Positions 10,849 to 23,377 of a stretch of DNA of 64,000 nucleotides are shown here, one piece after another. Location of the stretch: positions 26,303,118 through 26,367,117 of the forward strand of contig NC_134883.1 of NCBI RefSeq assembly GCF_041734735.1. Direction: 5' to 3'. The position numbers and the translations under genes are program-made. The notes under the pieces are model-generated. The model saw only the letters and a list, made by a program, of their open reading frames with translations. It had not been told where the DNA came from and did no database searches. The DNA is from Babylonia areolata. Lineage: Eukaryota > Mollusca > Gastropoda > Neogastropoda > Buccinidae. The first letter of the stretch is position 1; the number at the start of each line of letters is the position of its first letter.

Positions 10849-11661
10849 CTGCACTTAACACACACACACACACACACACGCGCGCGCGCACTTTACACGC
10901 CACCCACACCCAAAATGAACCAAAACACACACATGCTCAGAATGGGACAAAACATGCTTCAGTCAATACATCTGGAGCAGAGGCATACATTTACTATTTG
11001 GAGCCAGCAGTCGCTCCGATAATGGTGTACTGAACACAGTTCCCCACATCTCTTGTAACGGTATCCAAACAATGTTTGCGCATAAATCATCATAATCATC
11101 ATTGTCCAGTATCAGACTTACCACAAGAGGCTGCACAATCCTTCAACATGCTGCCAAATGTATCTTTTCACGTTCATATCACTGGCAAATTTTTCCTTTC
11201 AGTTAATATTAAAAAAAAAAAAAAATTAAAGACCGCTTGAATTTTAGGTGATGGACACTGTTTTCCCCACCTTTTCAGATTTTCTACATTTTTGAAATAA
11301 GTGTTTTTCAGTACTTTATTAAAATACGTACATGAATAAGAGAGAAAAGTAAGAGCTGAAATCCTGAATGGAGAGGAGCGACAATTTTTTTGTTTGTTTG
11401 TTTTTTTTGATAAAATAAAGGGGGGAGGGGGAAGGGGGTTGGGGAAGGGGTGGCAGTGAGGTTGGAGGAAAACAAGAAGTGTGGAGGTAAGAGGAAAAAA
11501 AAAAAAGCCGAAGAAGAGGCAGGAGAGAAAAAGAAGAAGAAGAAAGGGAAAACGAGGATATCTTAAATGTTTCATGACCTACATATTGTGCAGTTGTTGT
11601 TTTGTTGTTGTTGTTGTTGTTGTTTTAGTAATTATGAAAAAAAATGAAGACCCTCACTCTC

Positions 11662-11692
<31 letters not shown>

Positions 11693-12518
11693 TACACACA
11701 CACACTTTCTTATCGAACAAATATGAATAACTCAATAAACACAGTGGTCAATCACAAACAACAATGTTTTTATTGTTCTGACTTTGCATAGCATTTTCCT
11801 TTTAATGTAGTATTCTATTTTCACTTCAAGAACAGCTTGACATGAACCACAAAGACTGGTTGTTGTTGGGTTTTTTTAAGTGTTTCCACAAGGTATGTCT
11901 TTCTTTTTTTCAAAATTTCTTTAAGAAAAAAAAGAATATCACAGGAACATCATTAAAACATACAATGTAGTGGCTCTGATATGATTGGTGCCAACAATCT
12001 GACAAAGCGAGGGTAACCAACACACGAGGAAAATTGTAATGTACTAATTCCATAACAGTGTAAAAAGGAAAACAAAAAAAAGTTAACAATCTTATTACCA
12101 ATAAACATTTTCTGCAACAAAAACCAGGTGAAAACTTTGAACCCATGCTTTTCTGTCTAACTGAACAAGGAAATGAGAAAAGTTAAAAGTGTGCTGCACA
12201 AAAAATCACACACAAAAAGAGGCTGAAAAAAAAACAAAAAAACAAAAAACAGGAAAGATCTCAAACTCCCAACTGAATTAAAGATATATACGCATGTAAG
12301 TATGAATGTGTATACAATCATACTGAATGCAGCCACTGTTCACGTAAAAAGGCAAAGGAATTTTCCTGGTGAAGTCCTAAGAGATGAAAATTAAACCTAA
12401 AGAACATTCATGAGGGGACAGCTGTCAGTGTGGTGTTAGTTCTTCATAATGGGTATACATTATGATATATATTATAGAGAGATAGGGCCTATCGAGACAG
12501 AGTTAGGATATATGAGAT

Positions 12519-12569
<51 letters not shown>

Positions 12570-13308
12570 AAAAAACAAACAAACTGAAACAACATGAACA
12601 GTTCAACATCAAAGCCATACACAGGCAAAAAAAATTTAAAAAAAATTACAGGAGTTCTCAAAACATACAGGCAGAGAAAGGATGAAAAATAGTGGTATAA
12701 CTGCACTTAAAACATGAGGTCACAATCATAACTATGGGAAAAAGACTGATAAAAAAGTGATAATTTGATCTGAAGTGAGAGTAAGCCAGTAAGTAAAGAA
12801 ATACGAAACAACAACAAAAAACCCCACCTAATAATAGTAATATAAGTCATGTGATTTGATCAAGATTTTTTCTCTATACATGGGGTTCAGTTTCTTTAAC
12901 AATATTCACTCATTTCTACTAGATATTTCGGATTTCAGGAGTGAGTGCATGCTGGCTGTTTCTATAACAAACTGAACATAAACACGGAATTCTAAGACTT
13001 TTCACAATCAGTTTGAATTTTTCTTTTGTGTGGATATACACATGACCATGGTGGGCTACGGCACTATAGGTTTTTATATATCATGCAGTTATGGAGGACT
13101 TGGTGATAGATTCAGTTCAGTTCAGAGCCCAGCCGACTGTATATGGCCTATCAGCTGAAAACACACCATGATACAGACAAAACATACAAATGTTGATCTC
13201 CAAAAACTCCATTAAGGGATTCTGTGACAAATTTGTACACCTAAAGATGGAATTTTTATTATAAAAAAACAAAAACAAAAAAAAAAACAAGAGAGGCAAG
13301 GCCTTCAA
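10201..13308. other. Gene-free stretch with CA arrays
   Basis: No exon with coherent coding potential was found. It holds CA-rich arrays at about 10674-10740 and 10814-10882, (CA)n at 11671-11706 and 12520-12565, a (GTT)n run at 11588-11623, and many A-rich tracts. Open frames over the arrays are His/Thr or Cys/Val repeat artefacts. Confidence 0.7.
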
Positions 13309-13794
13309 GACTCAGTTGTGATAAATTAAGTCCCCTAGCATTAATTACAGAGTAATTTCCCTTTTTTACTATCTGCACCAAAACGTTTGCAAAATAAATA
13401 AAAATTCCATGCTTAGCAAAAGAAGTTCCTGTTTGAACAAAAAATGATAATAATGACTCCTCTTGTTGTTGTGTCAGAATAAGAGGTCAGAGTGCCACGT
13501 TTAGAGAATACAAAAAATATAAATATAACAGTAAATGCAGTTTGCATATAATTAGGCTTTCTTTTTTTATTTTTTTGTGCCCATCCCAGAGGTGCAATAT
13601 TGTTTTAAACAAGATGACTGGAAAGAACTGAATTTTTCCTATTTTTATGCCAAATTTGGTGTCAACTGACAAAGTATTTGCAGAGAAAATGTCAATGTTA
13701 AAGTTGACCACGGACACACAGACACACGGACGCACACACACACAACCGTACACCGGGTTAAAACATAGACTCACTTTGTTTACACAAGTGAGTC
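13309..13794 (-). mobile_element. TIR-bearing DNA element (MITE-like), copy 1
   Basis: The element is bounded by GACTCAGTTGTG at 13309 and CACAAGTGAGTC ending at 13794, near-perfect 12-bp inverted termini. It matches 58783-59271 along its whole length in the opposite orientation. Shared blocks include the complement of CTTTCCAGTCATCTTGTTTA and of CACCTCTGGGATGGGCACA. There is no transposase frame, so it would be non-autonomous. Confidence 0.7.
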
Positions 13795-14350
13795 AATAAA
13801 ATAAAACAACAACAACAACAATAATAATAACAATAATAATAATAAAATCCCTCCACGAAACACCCAGAAAAATCTGACACAATTACAGTAAATCAAAGCA
13901 AGTATTCCAAGGATAAGAAGGACCACACCATACATATAATCATATCATATATCATGTAAACACTCCTTTTTAATTGAAAACATCTTTAAAAAAAAAAATG
14001 TTCCCATTATGAAACAGGTTAGCTGCCTGGATTTATTTCCCTCCACTAACATTTTACTTAGTTATCTATCTATCTTATCTTTCAATTCTAAGTGGTGACT
14101 CTGGATCACGTACAACATAGGATGCTTCACTGCCATTGCCGAGATAATGTACGTTTGAGTCCACACGGGTTCAAACTGTTCCTGTCAGGCTGTGTCCTGA
14201 AGATCAAAGAGAAGAGAGAAATCAAATGGCCCCTGTTTGCTGTCTTTGAAGGGTGGCTGTAGTAGCCCTCATTCCTCCCCATACAATCTCCGCATCTTTA
14301 TAAAGTCAAATTCTTTAACGACGGAAAAATTGTTTTGTTGTTTACCTGCA

Positions 14351-14441
<91 letters not shown>

Positions 14442-14724
14442 TGCATACATACACACACACACGCACACACACACACACACAAATATATATATATATATAT
14501 ATATATGTGTGTTTATATACATGTACATTCACACCATACAATTCGTTATCATTGTCTAATATAACAATGATTAATACAATACAATACAATATATAATAAA
14601 GAGGATGTTTACACTTGCACATTTCTCCAGGCTGAGCCCTTCAAGACTCAGGGCCAGACAGAGCGGCATCAATTAATTTTACACTGGTCTGGAAAAGAAC
14701 CCTCCGTTTTGAAAATATACAGTT
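13795..14724. other. Noncoding DNA with CT/CA/AT microsatellites
   Basis: Adjacent (CT)n, (CA)n and (AT)n tracts fill about 14352-14515, with ATACA-type repeats near 14575-14592. No gene is recognisable. Confidence 0.7.
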
Positions 14725-16294
14725 GTGGCAGTCAGCGCAGTGAGCACCTCTGTGTCAAAATATTTCGGAAAGACTGGCAGCAAGAAGACACAGGAAAGTT
14801 TTCCTTCACTGAGTGAGAGTCCGGAGACGAGAGAGACAAGGCAAAGCAAGAAGACACTGAGTGAGAGTCCGGAGACGAGAGAGACAAGGCAAAGCAAGAT
14901 GACACAGGAAAGTTTTCCTTCACTGAGTGAGAGTCCGGAGACGAGAGAGACAAGGCAAAGCAAGAACACACAGGAAAGTTTTTTTCTTCACTGAGTGAGA
15001 GTCCGGAGACGAGAGAGACAAAGCAAAGCAAGAAGACACAGGAAAGTTGTTCTTCACTGAGTGACAGTCCGGAGACGAGAGAGACAAGGCAAAGCAAGAA
15101 GACACGGGAAAGTTCTTCTTCACTGAGTGAGAGTCCGGAGACGAGAGAGACAAGGCAAAGCAAGATGACACAGGAAAGTTTTCCTTCACTGAGTGAGAGT
15201 CCGGAGACGAGAGAGACAAGGCAAAACAAGAAGACACAGGAAAGTTTTCCTTCACTGAGTGAGAGTCCGGAGACGAGAGAGACAAGGCAAAACAAGAAGA
15301 CACAGGAAAGTTTTCCTTCACTGAGTGAGAGTCCGGAGACGAGAGAGACAAGGCAAAAGCAAGAAGACACAGGAAAGTTTTCCTTCACTGAGTGAGAGTC
15401 CGGAGACGAGAGAGACAAGGCAAAACAAGAAGACACGGGAAAGTTTTCCTTCACTGAGTGAGAGTCCGGAGACCAGAGAGACAAGGCAAAACAAGAAGAA
15501 ACAACATCAAGTGAGTGAAAATAGTACACAAGAAGATAACGACATGGCTCTTCAGGTTAAATTAGAAGAAATCAACAAAAAGCTAGAAATGTTGGTGGAT
15601 ACTCAGAAAGACGTAAAACAAATACGTGACGATATGGACAAACTGACAGCAAATCTAACTGAACAGATAGACTGGTTAAAAAGTGTTATCTTCGAACTTC
15701 AGACAGATAAGGACAAATTAAACACTGAAGTAAAAAAATTAAAAGATGAAAACTTTAGCCTACGTGGTCAACTGGAACAGCAAAAGACTGAGATAAAGAA
15801 CTATAGATGGGCGCAGAATGACCTGGAACAACACGGTCGTATGTGGAACGTGCGTGTTTTTGGTGTCAAGGAAGAAACTCAGGGAAAAGGCGAAAGTGTT
15901 GAAGACTGTGTAAAAAAATGTACAGAGATCTTCACCAACAAGGTGGGTATTCCGGTGGCTGCAGAGGACATAGAAATGGCTCACTGCTCGGGTCGTCCTG
16001 GAACTGGTAAACTACGCCCCATCTTGGTGAGGTTCTACTCTCGGCAAAAAAAAGAAAAGCGTGCTAAAGAAACAGAGAAAGTTGAAACAGAGTGGGATAT
16101 CGATTGGTGAAGACTTAACCAAACTGAATTATAACCTACTAATGAACGCACAAAACCACTCTGCAACTCTTTCTGCATGGACATCGAATGGAAAAATATT
16201 ATTGAAATCAAAAAATGGCAAAACATTTAAAGTTGACATCAACATGAATTTGGAAGACACTTTCAAAAAAGAGATGATAGGAGGTGCTCATTAA
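14725..16294 (+). mobile_element. L1-like LINE ORF1 (coiled-coil RNA-binding protein) with expanded N-terminal repeats
   Basis: It opens with SVSKYFGKTGSKK-type sequence, then eleven copies of a 22-residue unit containing SFPSLSESPETRETRQ. From about 15544 comes a heptad-rich coiled coil (KLEMLVDTQKDVKQI, LEQQKTEI). An RRM-like part follows with NVRVFGVKEE and IEMAHCSGRPGTGK, and a C-terminal domain with ISIGEDLTKLNYNL and SAWTSNGKILLKSKNGK ending at TAA 16292-16294. This is the L1 ORF1 layout; such proteins trimerise and coat the element RNA. The frame breaks near 14985 (T run), near 15350 and near 16050 (A run), so the copy is not functional as read. Start and end lie in the same frame within the repeat part. 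Confidence 0.75.
14787..15495. repeat. 66-bp minisatellite (11 units) inside LINE ORF1
   Basis: The marker GTCCGGAGAC recurs at about 14819, 14867, 14933, 15001, 15067, 15133, 15199, 15265, 15331, 15398 and 15465, a 66-bp step apart from one 48-bp unit. As 66 is a multiple of 3, the array is translatable; the minus strand is also open over its length, which is a side effect. Confidence 0.92.
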
Positions 16295-17956
16295 AAACAA
16301 ATTGGATAACGTAAGAAATCAAATTAGAATTGGTTGTTGTGGTTGTCTTTTCACTTTTTGATGAATTTCATTCATCTTTTTTTCTCTCTTGTTAATCAAA
16401 AAATGGGGAAGAAAATCATCTTGAGTGTTTGATCTTCTGATCCAATGCGTCAGGATGTCCACGTAAACCCTCTTGTGCTCAATGCCCAATCAACTTTCAG
16501 TAAAATACCCTTTCGTATCCCTTTCTACACTTCGCATTTTCTTTAATCATAGCGTAATGAATTTAATACAATTTTTCTTTCTTTCGTGATTTGCGTTTTT
16601 GCAAACTTAGTCTGGAACAAAACAATGACGCATTTTTGTGGTTGTTAGTGTTGTTGTTTACATTGGGAGAGGAAAAAGTTAAAAGTGAGATGGGAAGGGT
16701 GGGTGTGTCAGGATTCTATCTACATGTGTTCACATTTTGCCAGAAACATGCACTGTCATTTCCACAAATATCCCGGTTTACACGCATACGCACAAACAAT
16801 CACCTCACACACACATACATACATGCACACGCACGCACGCACACAGGAATAATAGTGCTCATCCAAACATCCTTACCATTGTGTTGAATGCTGATACAAC
16901 TTTTCTTCCTGGTCAAAATTGATAACGGAGGTTGATATCGGAGACCTACACAGAACCCGTGTAGTAATATCGGAGACTTTGAAATGTTTTTGATGTGTAT
17001 TTGTGGTTGATGTATAAAACAATGAAAATAAGTGAAGCGCTTCAATGCCTGCGATGTTACAGCTGTAGTGATATTGTATCGTGACGCTGTGACATTGTCA
17101 CAACTATATATGCACTGTTCAAAGTGGGATGTGTGTTGTTCACTTAAACCCCTCAATCCTGTTATCAATACCTCTTTATTTTCTTTCTTTTTCTTTTTTT
17201 TTTATATCTACTGTTAACAGTCTCATTACAGTTTCATTACTCATTGCACAAAATTTTTCTTTTCCATGAGATATATTCAAAAAGTGACATCTTTAAACAG
17301 ATGAAAAATGTCTGACAAACATTCGAGAGTAACAGATCAAAGAGTGAATTTATCAAAATATCAAAAACCTTTTTTTGTGTGTGTGTGTGCCGGGCAGATA
17401 TGGAATATTAGATAACAGAGCATATACTAAAGTTTTCTTTAAAATGTGAGAAGGAATTGTAATCACGATTCATTTCTAGTTCAACACACACACATGCGTG
17501 CGTGCGTGCGTGCACGCAAGCATATGCATAAGCACGCACGCACGCACACACATACACACGTTTGCATCCAACCCTTCAAGAACGCGCGCATCGTAATAAC
17601 ACGTAGCAAGTGCAGTCATAGCAAGACAAAAATTTGTGCTCCTCCGTTGCTTCACTTGGTAAACTATTTGATGTCAATGATGCCAAGATTCAAACTTAAA
17701 GGGGAAGTGGGGTGTCGTGGTGTTTCGATTTTTCTTTCTTCAATGTGTGTGTATTGTTTGATTGGGGAGGGATGCAGTGTGATTTGAAATGCAGAACAGA
17801 ACTCCGGGCCTCTCTTCCCAACAGGAAGTGGTTTCATTCGCTGTTTTTGAAATGCATGATAAAAGTAATATTGTGGTGGTGTTTTGTTTTGTTTTGGTTT
17901 TTTGTTGTTGTTGTTCTTGTTTTTGTTTGTTTGTGTTTTTGTGTGTGTTTTTTTCA
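16295..17956. other. Gap between LINE ORF1 and the reverse-transcriptase remnant
   Basis: No endonuclease-like sequence is visible where an intact L1-type ORF2 would begin. There are CA/GC-rich short repeats near 16800-16845 and 17485-17560 and a T/G-rich tract near 17880-17950. Either the two LINE parts belong to different insertions or the endonuclease part was lost. Confidence 0.5.
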
Positions 17957-19949
17957 CTTTTACTTTTAAGTTAGAAAAGTATGTTAATAATTCGCCTAAA
18001 CTAACAGAGACGGAAGCCAACTTGATAGAAGGTAAATTAACTTTGAAAGAGGCATCACTAGCACTAAAAAACATTTTTAAAAAATGGTAAAAGCCAGGAA
18101 CAGATGGAATGACAATTGATTTCTATAAATTTTTCTGGAAACAGCTAGGTGGTTTTGTTGTACGATCTTTAAATGAAGGGTTTGAGAAAAAAGAGATGTC
18201 CATTACACAGAGAGAAGGTATCATAATTTGACAACCAAAAGGAGACAAACCCAGAGGATATCTTAAAAACTGGCGTCCAATATCACTGTTAAACGTAACA
18301 TAAAATTGGCCTTACCTGTATCGCAAATAGAATGAGAACAGTCCTGGATAAACTTATTAATGAAGATCAAACGGGTTTTGTATCTGACACATATATATGA
18401 GATAATCTAAGGCTTATTTATGATATAATCTATTACCTGGAGGAAACAAAATCTACCAGGACTATTAGTTTCAATAGATTTTGAGAAGGCTTTCGATTCA
18501 GTTAGTTGGAAATATATGCATAAAGTTTTAAAACATTTGGGTTTTGGTGAGGATATTCGTAGATGGGTAGAAGCGTTCTACACCAATATGAAATCCTCAA
18601 TAGTAGTTAATAGTAAAGTATCTACAAGTATACAGATTGAACAAGGCTGTAGACAGGGAGACCCACTCTCATCATATTTGTTTATTTTGTGCGCAGAGAT
18701 AATGGCTTGCAAAATTCGTCAAAATAAAAACATAAAAGCTATTAAGATATCAGAGGTAGAATTTAAAATTAGCCAGTTTGCTGATGATACGTCTTATTTT
18801 TTAGAGGGTGACAAAAAATCACAATGAGACCTGTTCAAAGAACTAGAAGATTTTGAAACAGTTTCAGGATTCAAATTAAATCATGAAAAACATGCAATGT
18901 ATGGCTGGGAAATAAGCGTAATTGTGACACAGTTTATCTATCAAAGTTGAAAATGAATTGGAATCCACCACAGTTTAAAATCCTAGGGCTCTGGTTTACT
19001 AACGATGTGCGTAATATAACGGATTTAAATATAACTGATAAGTTCAATGAAATAAAAAAAACTGTTTAACGTGTGGAAAAAAAGACCAGTTACACCTCTA
19101 GGAAGAGTAGCAGTTCTTAAGTCGATTATCTTGTCAAAATTAATTTATTTATGGATTATGCTTCCAAATCCACCAGATAACAGTGTTCAAGAATTGCCAA
19201 AAATGTGTTTTAAACTTGTATGGGATAAAAAAAAAAAGGGGGGGGGGACAAAGTTAAAAGATCAGTGGCAGTGCACAGTGTACAAAACAGGGGTATTCCA
19301 CATATTCTATCATTCATAAAATCTTTAAAACTCACATGGTTGAAAAAATGCTACAATATGTCATATCGTCCAAAATGGAAAACTAGTTATATTATCAAAA
19401 GAATGTCCAGAAGCTGAAATGTTACAAGAATATGGCCCAATAGTTCTTACAGTTGGAGGATGTATAATAAACCCCTTTTGGAAAGATGTGTTTCGTAACT
19501 ACTCGGAATTTTATGACAAAACTGATATACAAGTTAAGCAAGATCTTTTGATGGAACCTTTGTTTTTTAATAACAAATTTAAGATTGATGGTAAAGTCTT
19601 GTATTTTGAAGATTGGGTCAGAAAAGATGTCTATTATGTGAAAGACACTGTGAAAGGAATGGAATTTTTTTCAATATTCAAGAATTCCAAGATAAAACTG
19701 AAAATCGAATCCCAATGTTAGAATACTTTGGTTGTTTTAATTCAGTTAAAAGCTTTTTTAAGAGAAAAGAACATAACATTTGAAAAAAATGATCACAATG
19801 GAATCAGCTTCAATAAAGCATATACTGCAATGATAAAGGCCCAAAGAGGAACGAAATGTTTCTACTAAATAATAATTGGAAAACCCGAAAAACCAATGCC
19901 TGTAAAAATTGGGACTTGATTTTTGAAAACATGCTTGACTGGAAAAACA

Positions 19950-19981
<32 letters not shown>

Positions 19982-20645
19982 ATAAGGTTAAAATGGTTCC
20001 AGATGAAAATTATCATATTCTTGTGACAAAGTCTGTTTTGATGAAGATGGGAATACTCCCAGATAATATGTGTAATTTTTGTAAGGAAGGGAGAGATACA
20101 ATTCTGCATTATCTATGGGAATGTAACCATGTACAACATTTTTGGATGGAGTTAGTGAGATATTTAAAAGAAAAGTGTTTACATTGTGATAGACATGGTG
20201 ACACTGGTGCTTTTTGGACATAACAAAATGAAAACTGATGAATGTTTCTCATATATTTTATTGATAGCTTAATTCTATGTATACAAATGTAGAATCAACA
20301 AAGTAAAACCAACACTACAAATGTTCAAAAAAGACCTCAAACAGGCATATGAAGTAGACAAGTATGCATTTAGCATAACTATGGAATATAACAAGTTTGT
20401 GGAAAAAAGGCACTTTATAACTGTTTAATAGAAGATTAAACTATGCAATGCTACCTTGGAATTTTGCCATTGAGCATATATTGTTTTGCTGTTGTGGACT
20501 TGTCAGTACTTAGAAGTTAATCATATGCTTACCCTATAGTTTCTAATGCACAAAACATATAAATTCTGTATCTGTAAACCTTTGAGTAAAAAAAGAAGAA
20601 AAAAAAAGAAAGAAAAAAAAAAAACACAAAAAATGAAAAAAACAA
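17957..20645 (+). mobile_element. L1-like LINE ORF2 remnant (reverse transcriptase and C-terminus) with A-rich tail
   Basis: Fragments in several frames give KLTLKEASLALKN near 18040 and KPGTDGMTIDFYKFFWKQLG near 18090. Then come EQGCRQGDPLSSYLFILCAE near 18640, QFADDTSYFLEG near 18775 (the F-A-D-D catalytic motif), VWKKRPVTPLGRVAVLKSII near 19070, and CNFCKEGRDTILHYLWEC near 20070 (C-terminal finger). LQMFKKDLKQAYEVDKYAFS is near 20320. Many stops and frame changes break it, and an A run of about 26 sits at 19952-19978. The A-rich tract at 20588-20645 looks like the retrotransposition tail. The endonuclease domain is missing. Confidence 0.75.
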
Positions 20646-20847
20646 CCCTCCATGGCCTGTGGCCATGTTGGGCCCTGCTAAAGAGCAGGGCTGAGCCATG
20701 CCCACCACGTTCCAGACATTACTGCACAGCCCCCATCTCCTCCTCCCAGCCCCTCCCTTTCAGACAGGAAAGCCGTCAGCATTGTGCGTTCTTGTTCCCC
20801 ATTACAACGTCTGAATCAATGCCGAATGAACTAGGACACAAAGTTCA

Positions 20848-20967
20848 GTTCAGGTTGGAGATGCACATTAAAGGGAACTAAAACAGAGCAACAAAGTGAT
20901 ATTCCAGTCACTGCAGTTCAGGTTGGAGGTGCACATTAAAGGGAACTAAAACAGAGCAACAAAGAGA
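20848..20967. repeat. Tandem copies of the LINE target sequence (5' side)
   Basis: GTTCAGGTTGGAG occurs at 20848 and 20916, a 68-bp period. The second copy (20902-20967) matches 23378-23443 on the other side of the LINE almost base for base, so it is the left target-site duplication. Confidence 0.8.
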
Positions 20968-23377
20968 GTAAGGAGTGTCGGAACATGAAGCAATCTTCAT
21001 CGAGTCATCTCTCCGACCATACTACACGAAACATCCCTCCAGAATAGTACCAAATTTCCAAAAAGCAGACTTCAACATAATAAAAGAAAAATTGTCTGAC
21101 GCCCAAGACTCCTTCATCGAGACATCAGCCACGCTTAGCGTTTGCGAACTTTGGGAAAGGTTTAAAACCATAATCCACTCCCTCGTGAAGGAACACATCC
21201 CCTCAAAAACTGTCCGAAACAAATCCAGCCATAAACCATGGATTACCCCCCACATCAAGTCAATGAAAAGAAAACTCGCTCGGAAATTTAGAAAGAGCAA
21301 AACCTCATCTGACCCCTCAGTAAGACGACAGTACCTACAGATGAAGGGCAAAGTACAGCGGGAACAACGTCATGCATACTGGACTTACATCAACAACATC
21401 ATTGATCCTCCCAAAAGCGATGATGAGCAGTTGAAAGGGAGCAACCAAAAGCGATTCTGGAATTACATCAAATCTCTCAGACGTGACAGTACAGGGGTAT
21501 CTCCACTTCGAGACCAAGGAAGATTATTTGCATCCCCAAAAGAAAAGGCCAACATTCTAAACCACCAGTACAAGTCAGTCTTCACGAGAGAAAAAAGCAG
21601 CAAAATCCCAACACCATCGGGAGTGTCCTACCCTGCAATGGCCGAGATCACGATCGACAAGGAAGGGGTACGCAAATTGCTGAAGAACATCAACCCATAT
21701 AAAGCAGCAGGACCTGATGAGATTCCAGCAAAAGTGTTGAAAGAGTGCGCAGATGAGATCGCGCCCCTGCTCTCTATTATCTTCACCAAATCACTGGCAG
21801 ATGGATGTGTACCAGACGACTGGAAAATGGCGAACGTGACAGCAGTTTTCAAAAAGGGCAATCGTAACTCTGCTGCTAACTACAGACCAGTCTCCCTCAC
21901 CAGCATATGCTGTAAGATGCAAGAACACATCCTCGCAAGCAACATCATGCGCCATCTGACCCAACATGAAATACTTGATAACGCACAACATGGGTTTAGA
22001 GCCAGAAGGAGTTGCGAAACTCAACTGCTAACATTGTTCCAAGACATCGCCAAAAACCAGGACAACAGACAGCAGACCGACATGGTAATCCTGGACTTCT
22101 CCAAAGCCTTTGACAAGGTCCCCCACAAACGCCTCCTCCGTAAGCTAGACCATTATGGTATACGAGGATCGACGTTAGACTGGATCAAGGCATACCTTTC
22201 TGACCGCACCCAAATAGTCGTAGTTGATGGCGAAAAATCTGAGCCAGCACCTGTCATCAGCGGAGTCCCACAGGGGACAGTTCTAGGCCCCATCCTATTT
22301 CTGATTTACATCAACGATCTGCCTCAGAACATCAAGGCCAATATTAGATTGTTCGCTGATGACTGTATAGTCTACTCCACCATCAAGACAATCCAAGACT
22401 GTAAAATGTTCCAACGAGACCTCAACACCCTGTCTGACTGGGAACAGCGTTGGGGAATGGAATTCCACCCAGAAAAATGTAATGTCCTTACCTGTACAAC
22501 ATCAAGGAACCCCATCAGCTACAACTACAAATTAAAAGGACACACCCTCGAGCATGTTGACAGCGCAAAATATCTCGGCGTCGACATAAGAAATGATCTA
22601 AACTGGAAAGAACATGTTACAAGAGTCACCAACAAAGCCAATAGCATGGTAGGCTTCCTAAAAAGGAATCTAAAAACATCCAATAAAACCACCAAAGCCA
22701 ATGCCTACCAAACTCTTGTACGCCCGCACCTGGAGTATTGTTCATCAGTCTGGAGCCCGTACAAAGAAGGTCAAAAGAACAAGATTGAAATGGTGCAAAG
22801 AAGAGCAGCACGTTATGTACACAGTGACTACGGGCGGACCAGCAGCGTAACACACATGCTGCAAGAACTAGGATGGGAATCCCTCGAATCACGGCGGAAC
22901 AGACAAAGGCTGACCCTGATGTATAAAATGGTCAACGGCATTGTAGACATCCCTCCAGACAAATTTCTCAAGAAAGGATCCGGCAGAACAAGATCAAATC
23001 ATCGACACAAATTTGTCCATCTTAGCTCCTCCTCTGACCCTTATAAATACAGTTTTTTCCCATCAACCATCCCCGTCTGGAACTCCCTGCCTGCAACAGC
23101 AGCAGAGGCTCCCTCCTTGGCAGCTTTCAAGAGGGAGCTGAACAAGATCACAGTTTAGTCACCCCTCCCCCCTTTTTTTTTTTTTTTTTTTTTTCCCGGA
23201 GGGACGCTGCGAGTGACGGTGGGAGAGAGTATGTATACATGCTCTTTCTCATTGTCACCCCCTCCGGAGGAAAAGATAGGTCTAATTAGGTTTTAGTTAG
23301 GTATTTACGCCTCTGCGCACACAGGTCATTAATAGTCAGTAATGACGGCTGACCTTCCAATTTGAAGACTGAAGATG
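20968..23377 (+). mobile_element. Jockey/CR1-type LINE, 5'-truncated but with open reverse transcriptase
   Basis: The insert lies between 66-bp direct repeats. It begins inside the endonuclease-to-RT linker, carries the full RT and C-terminal region, and has a 3' UTR (23159-23377) with a T run and a GGAGGGAC...CCCTCCGGAGG inverted pair. It ends in TTGAAGACTGAAGATG. The RT frame has no stop over 727 codons, which indicates a recent insertion or a young subfamily, but without the endonuclease it would not be autonomous. Confidence 0.85.
20975..23158 (+). CDS. LINE reverse transcriptase (727 codons, N-terminus truncated)
   Basis: RNA-directed DNA polymerase of a non-LTR retrotransposon; it would prime on nicked target DNA. 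The frame opens with SEHEAIF, normally the end of the endonuclease domain, and a stop lies just upstream (20969), so GTG 20975 is not a true start. RT motifs in order: AAGPDEIPAKVLK (about residue 245), WKMANVTAVFKKG, NYRPVSLTSICCK, HGFRARRSCETQL, ILDFSKAFDKVPHKRLL (about 372), GVPQGTVLGPILFLIYINDL (about 430) and LFADDC with catalytic D462-D463, then KYLGVDI. The tail SFFPSTIPVWNSLPATA is typical of Jockey/CR1-group C-termini. Clade assignment is from memory of these motifs; a tree would be needed to name it. Confidence 0.9.
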   Translation: MSEHEAIFIESSLRPYYTKHPSRIVPNFQKADFNIIKEKLSDAQDSFIETSATLSVCELWERFKTIIHSLVKEHIPSKTVRNKSSHKPWITPHIKSMKRKLARKFRKSKTSSDPSVRRQYLQMKGKVQREQRHAYWTYINNIIDPPKSDDEQLKGSNQKRFWNYIKSLRRDSTGVSPLRDQGRLFASPKEKANILNHQYKSVFTREKSSKIPTPSGVSYPAMAEITIDKEGVRKLLKNINPYKAAGPDEIPAKVLKECADEIAPLLSIIFTKSLADGCVPDDWKMANVTAVFKKGNRNSAANYRPVSLTSICCKMQEHILASNIMRHLTQHEILDNAQHGFRARRSCETQLLTLFQDIAKNQDNRQQTDMVILDFSKAFDKVPHKRLLRKLDHYGIRGSTLDWIKAYLSDRTQIVVVDGEKSEPAPVISGVPQGTVLGPILFLIYINDLPQNIKANIRLFADDCIVYSTIKTIQDCKMFQRDLNTLSDWEQRWGMEFHPEKCNVLTCTTSRNPISYNYKLKGHTLEHVDSAKYLGVDIRNDLNWKEHVTRVTNKANSMVGFLKRNLKTSNKTTKANAYQTLVRPHLEYCSSVWSPYKEGQKNKIEMVQRRAARYVHSDYGRTSSVTHMLQELGWESLESRRNRQRLTLMYKMVNGIVDIPPDKFLKKGSGRTRSNHRHKFVHLSSSSDPYKYSFFPSTIPVWNSLPATAAEAPSLAAFKRELNKITV

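Noticed and set aside
14732-15529. 265-codon minus-strand frame of SSCFALSLSSPDSHS-type repeats
   Set aside because: Shadow of the 66-bp minisatellite; the plus strand continues into recognisable ORF1 domains, the minus strand does not.
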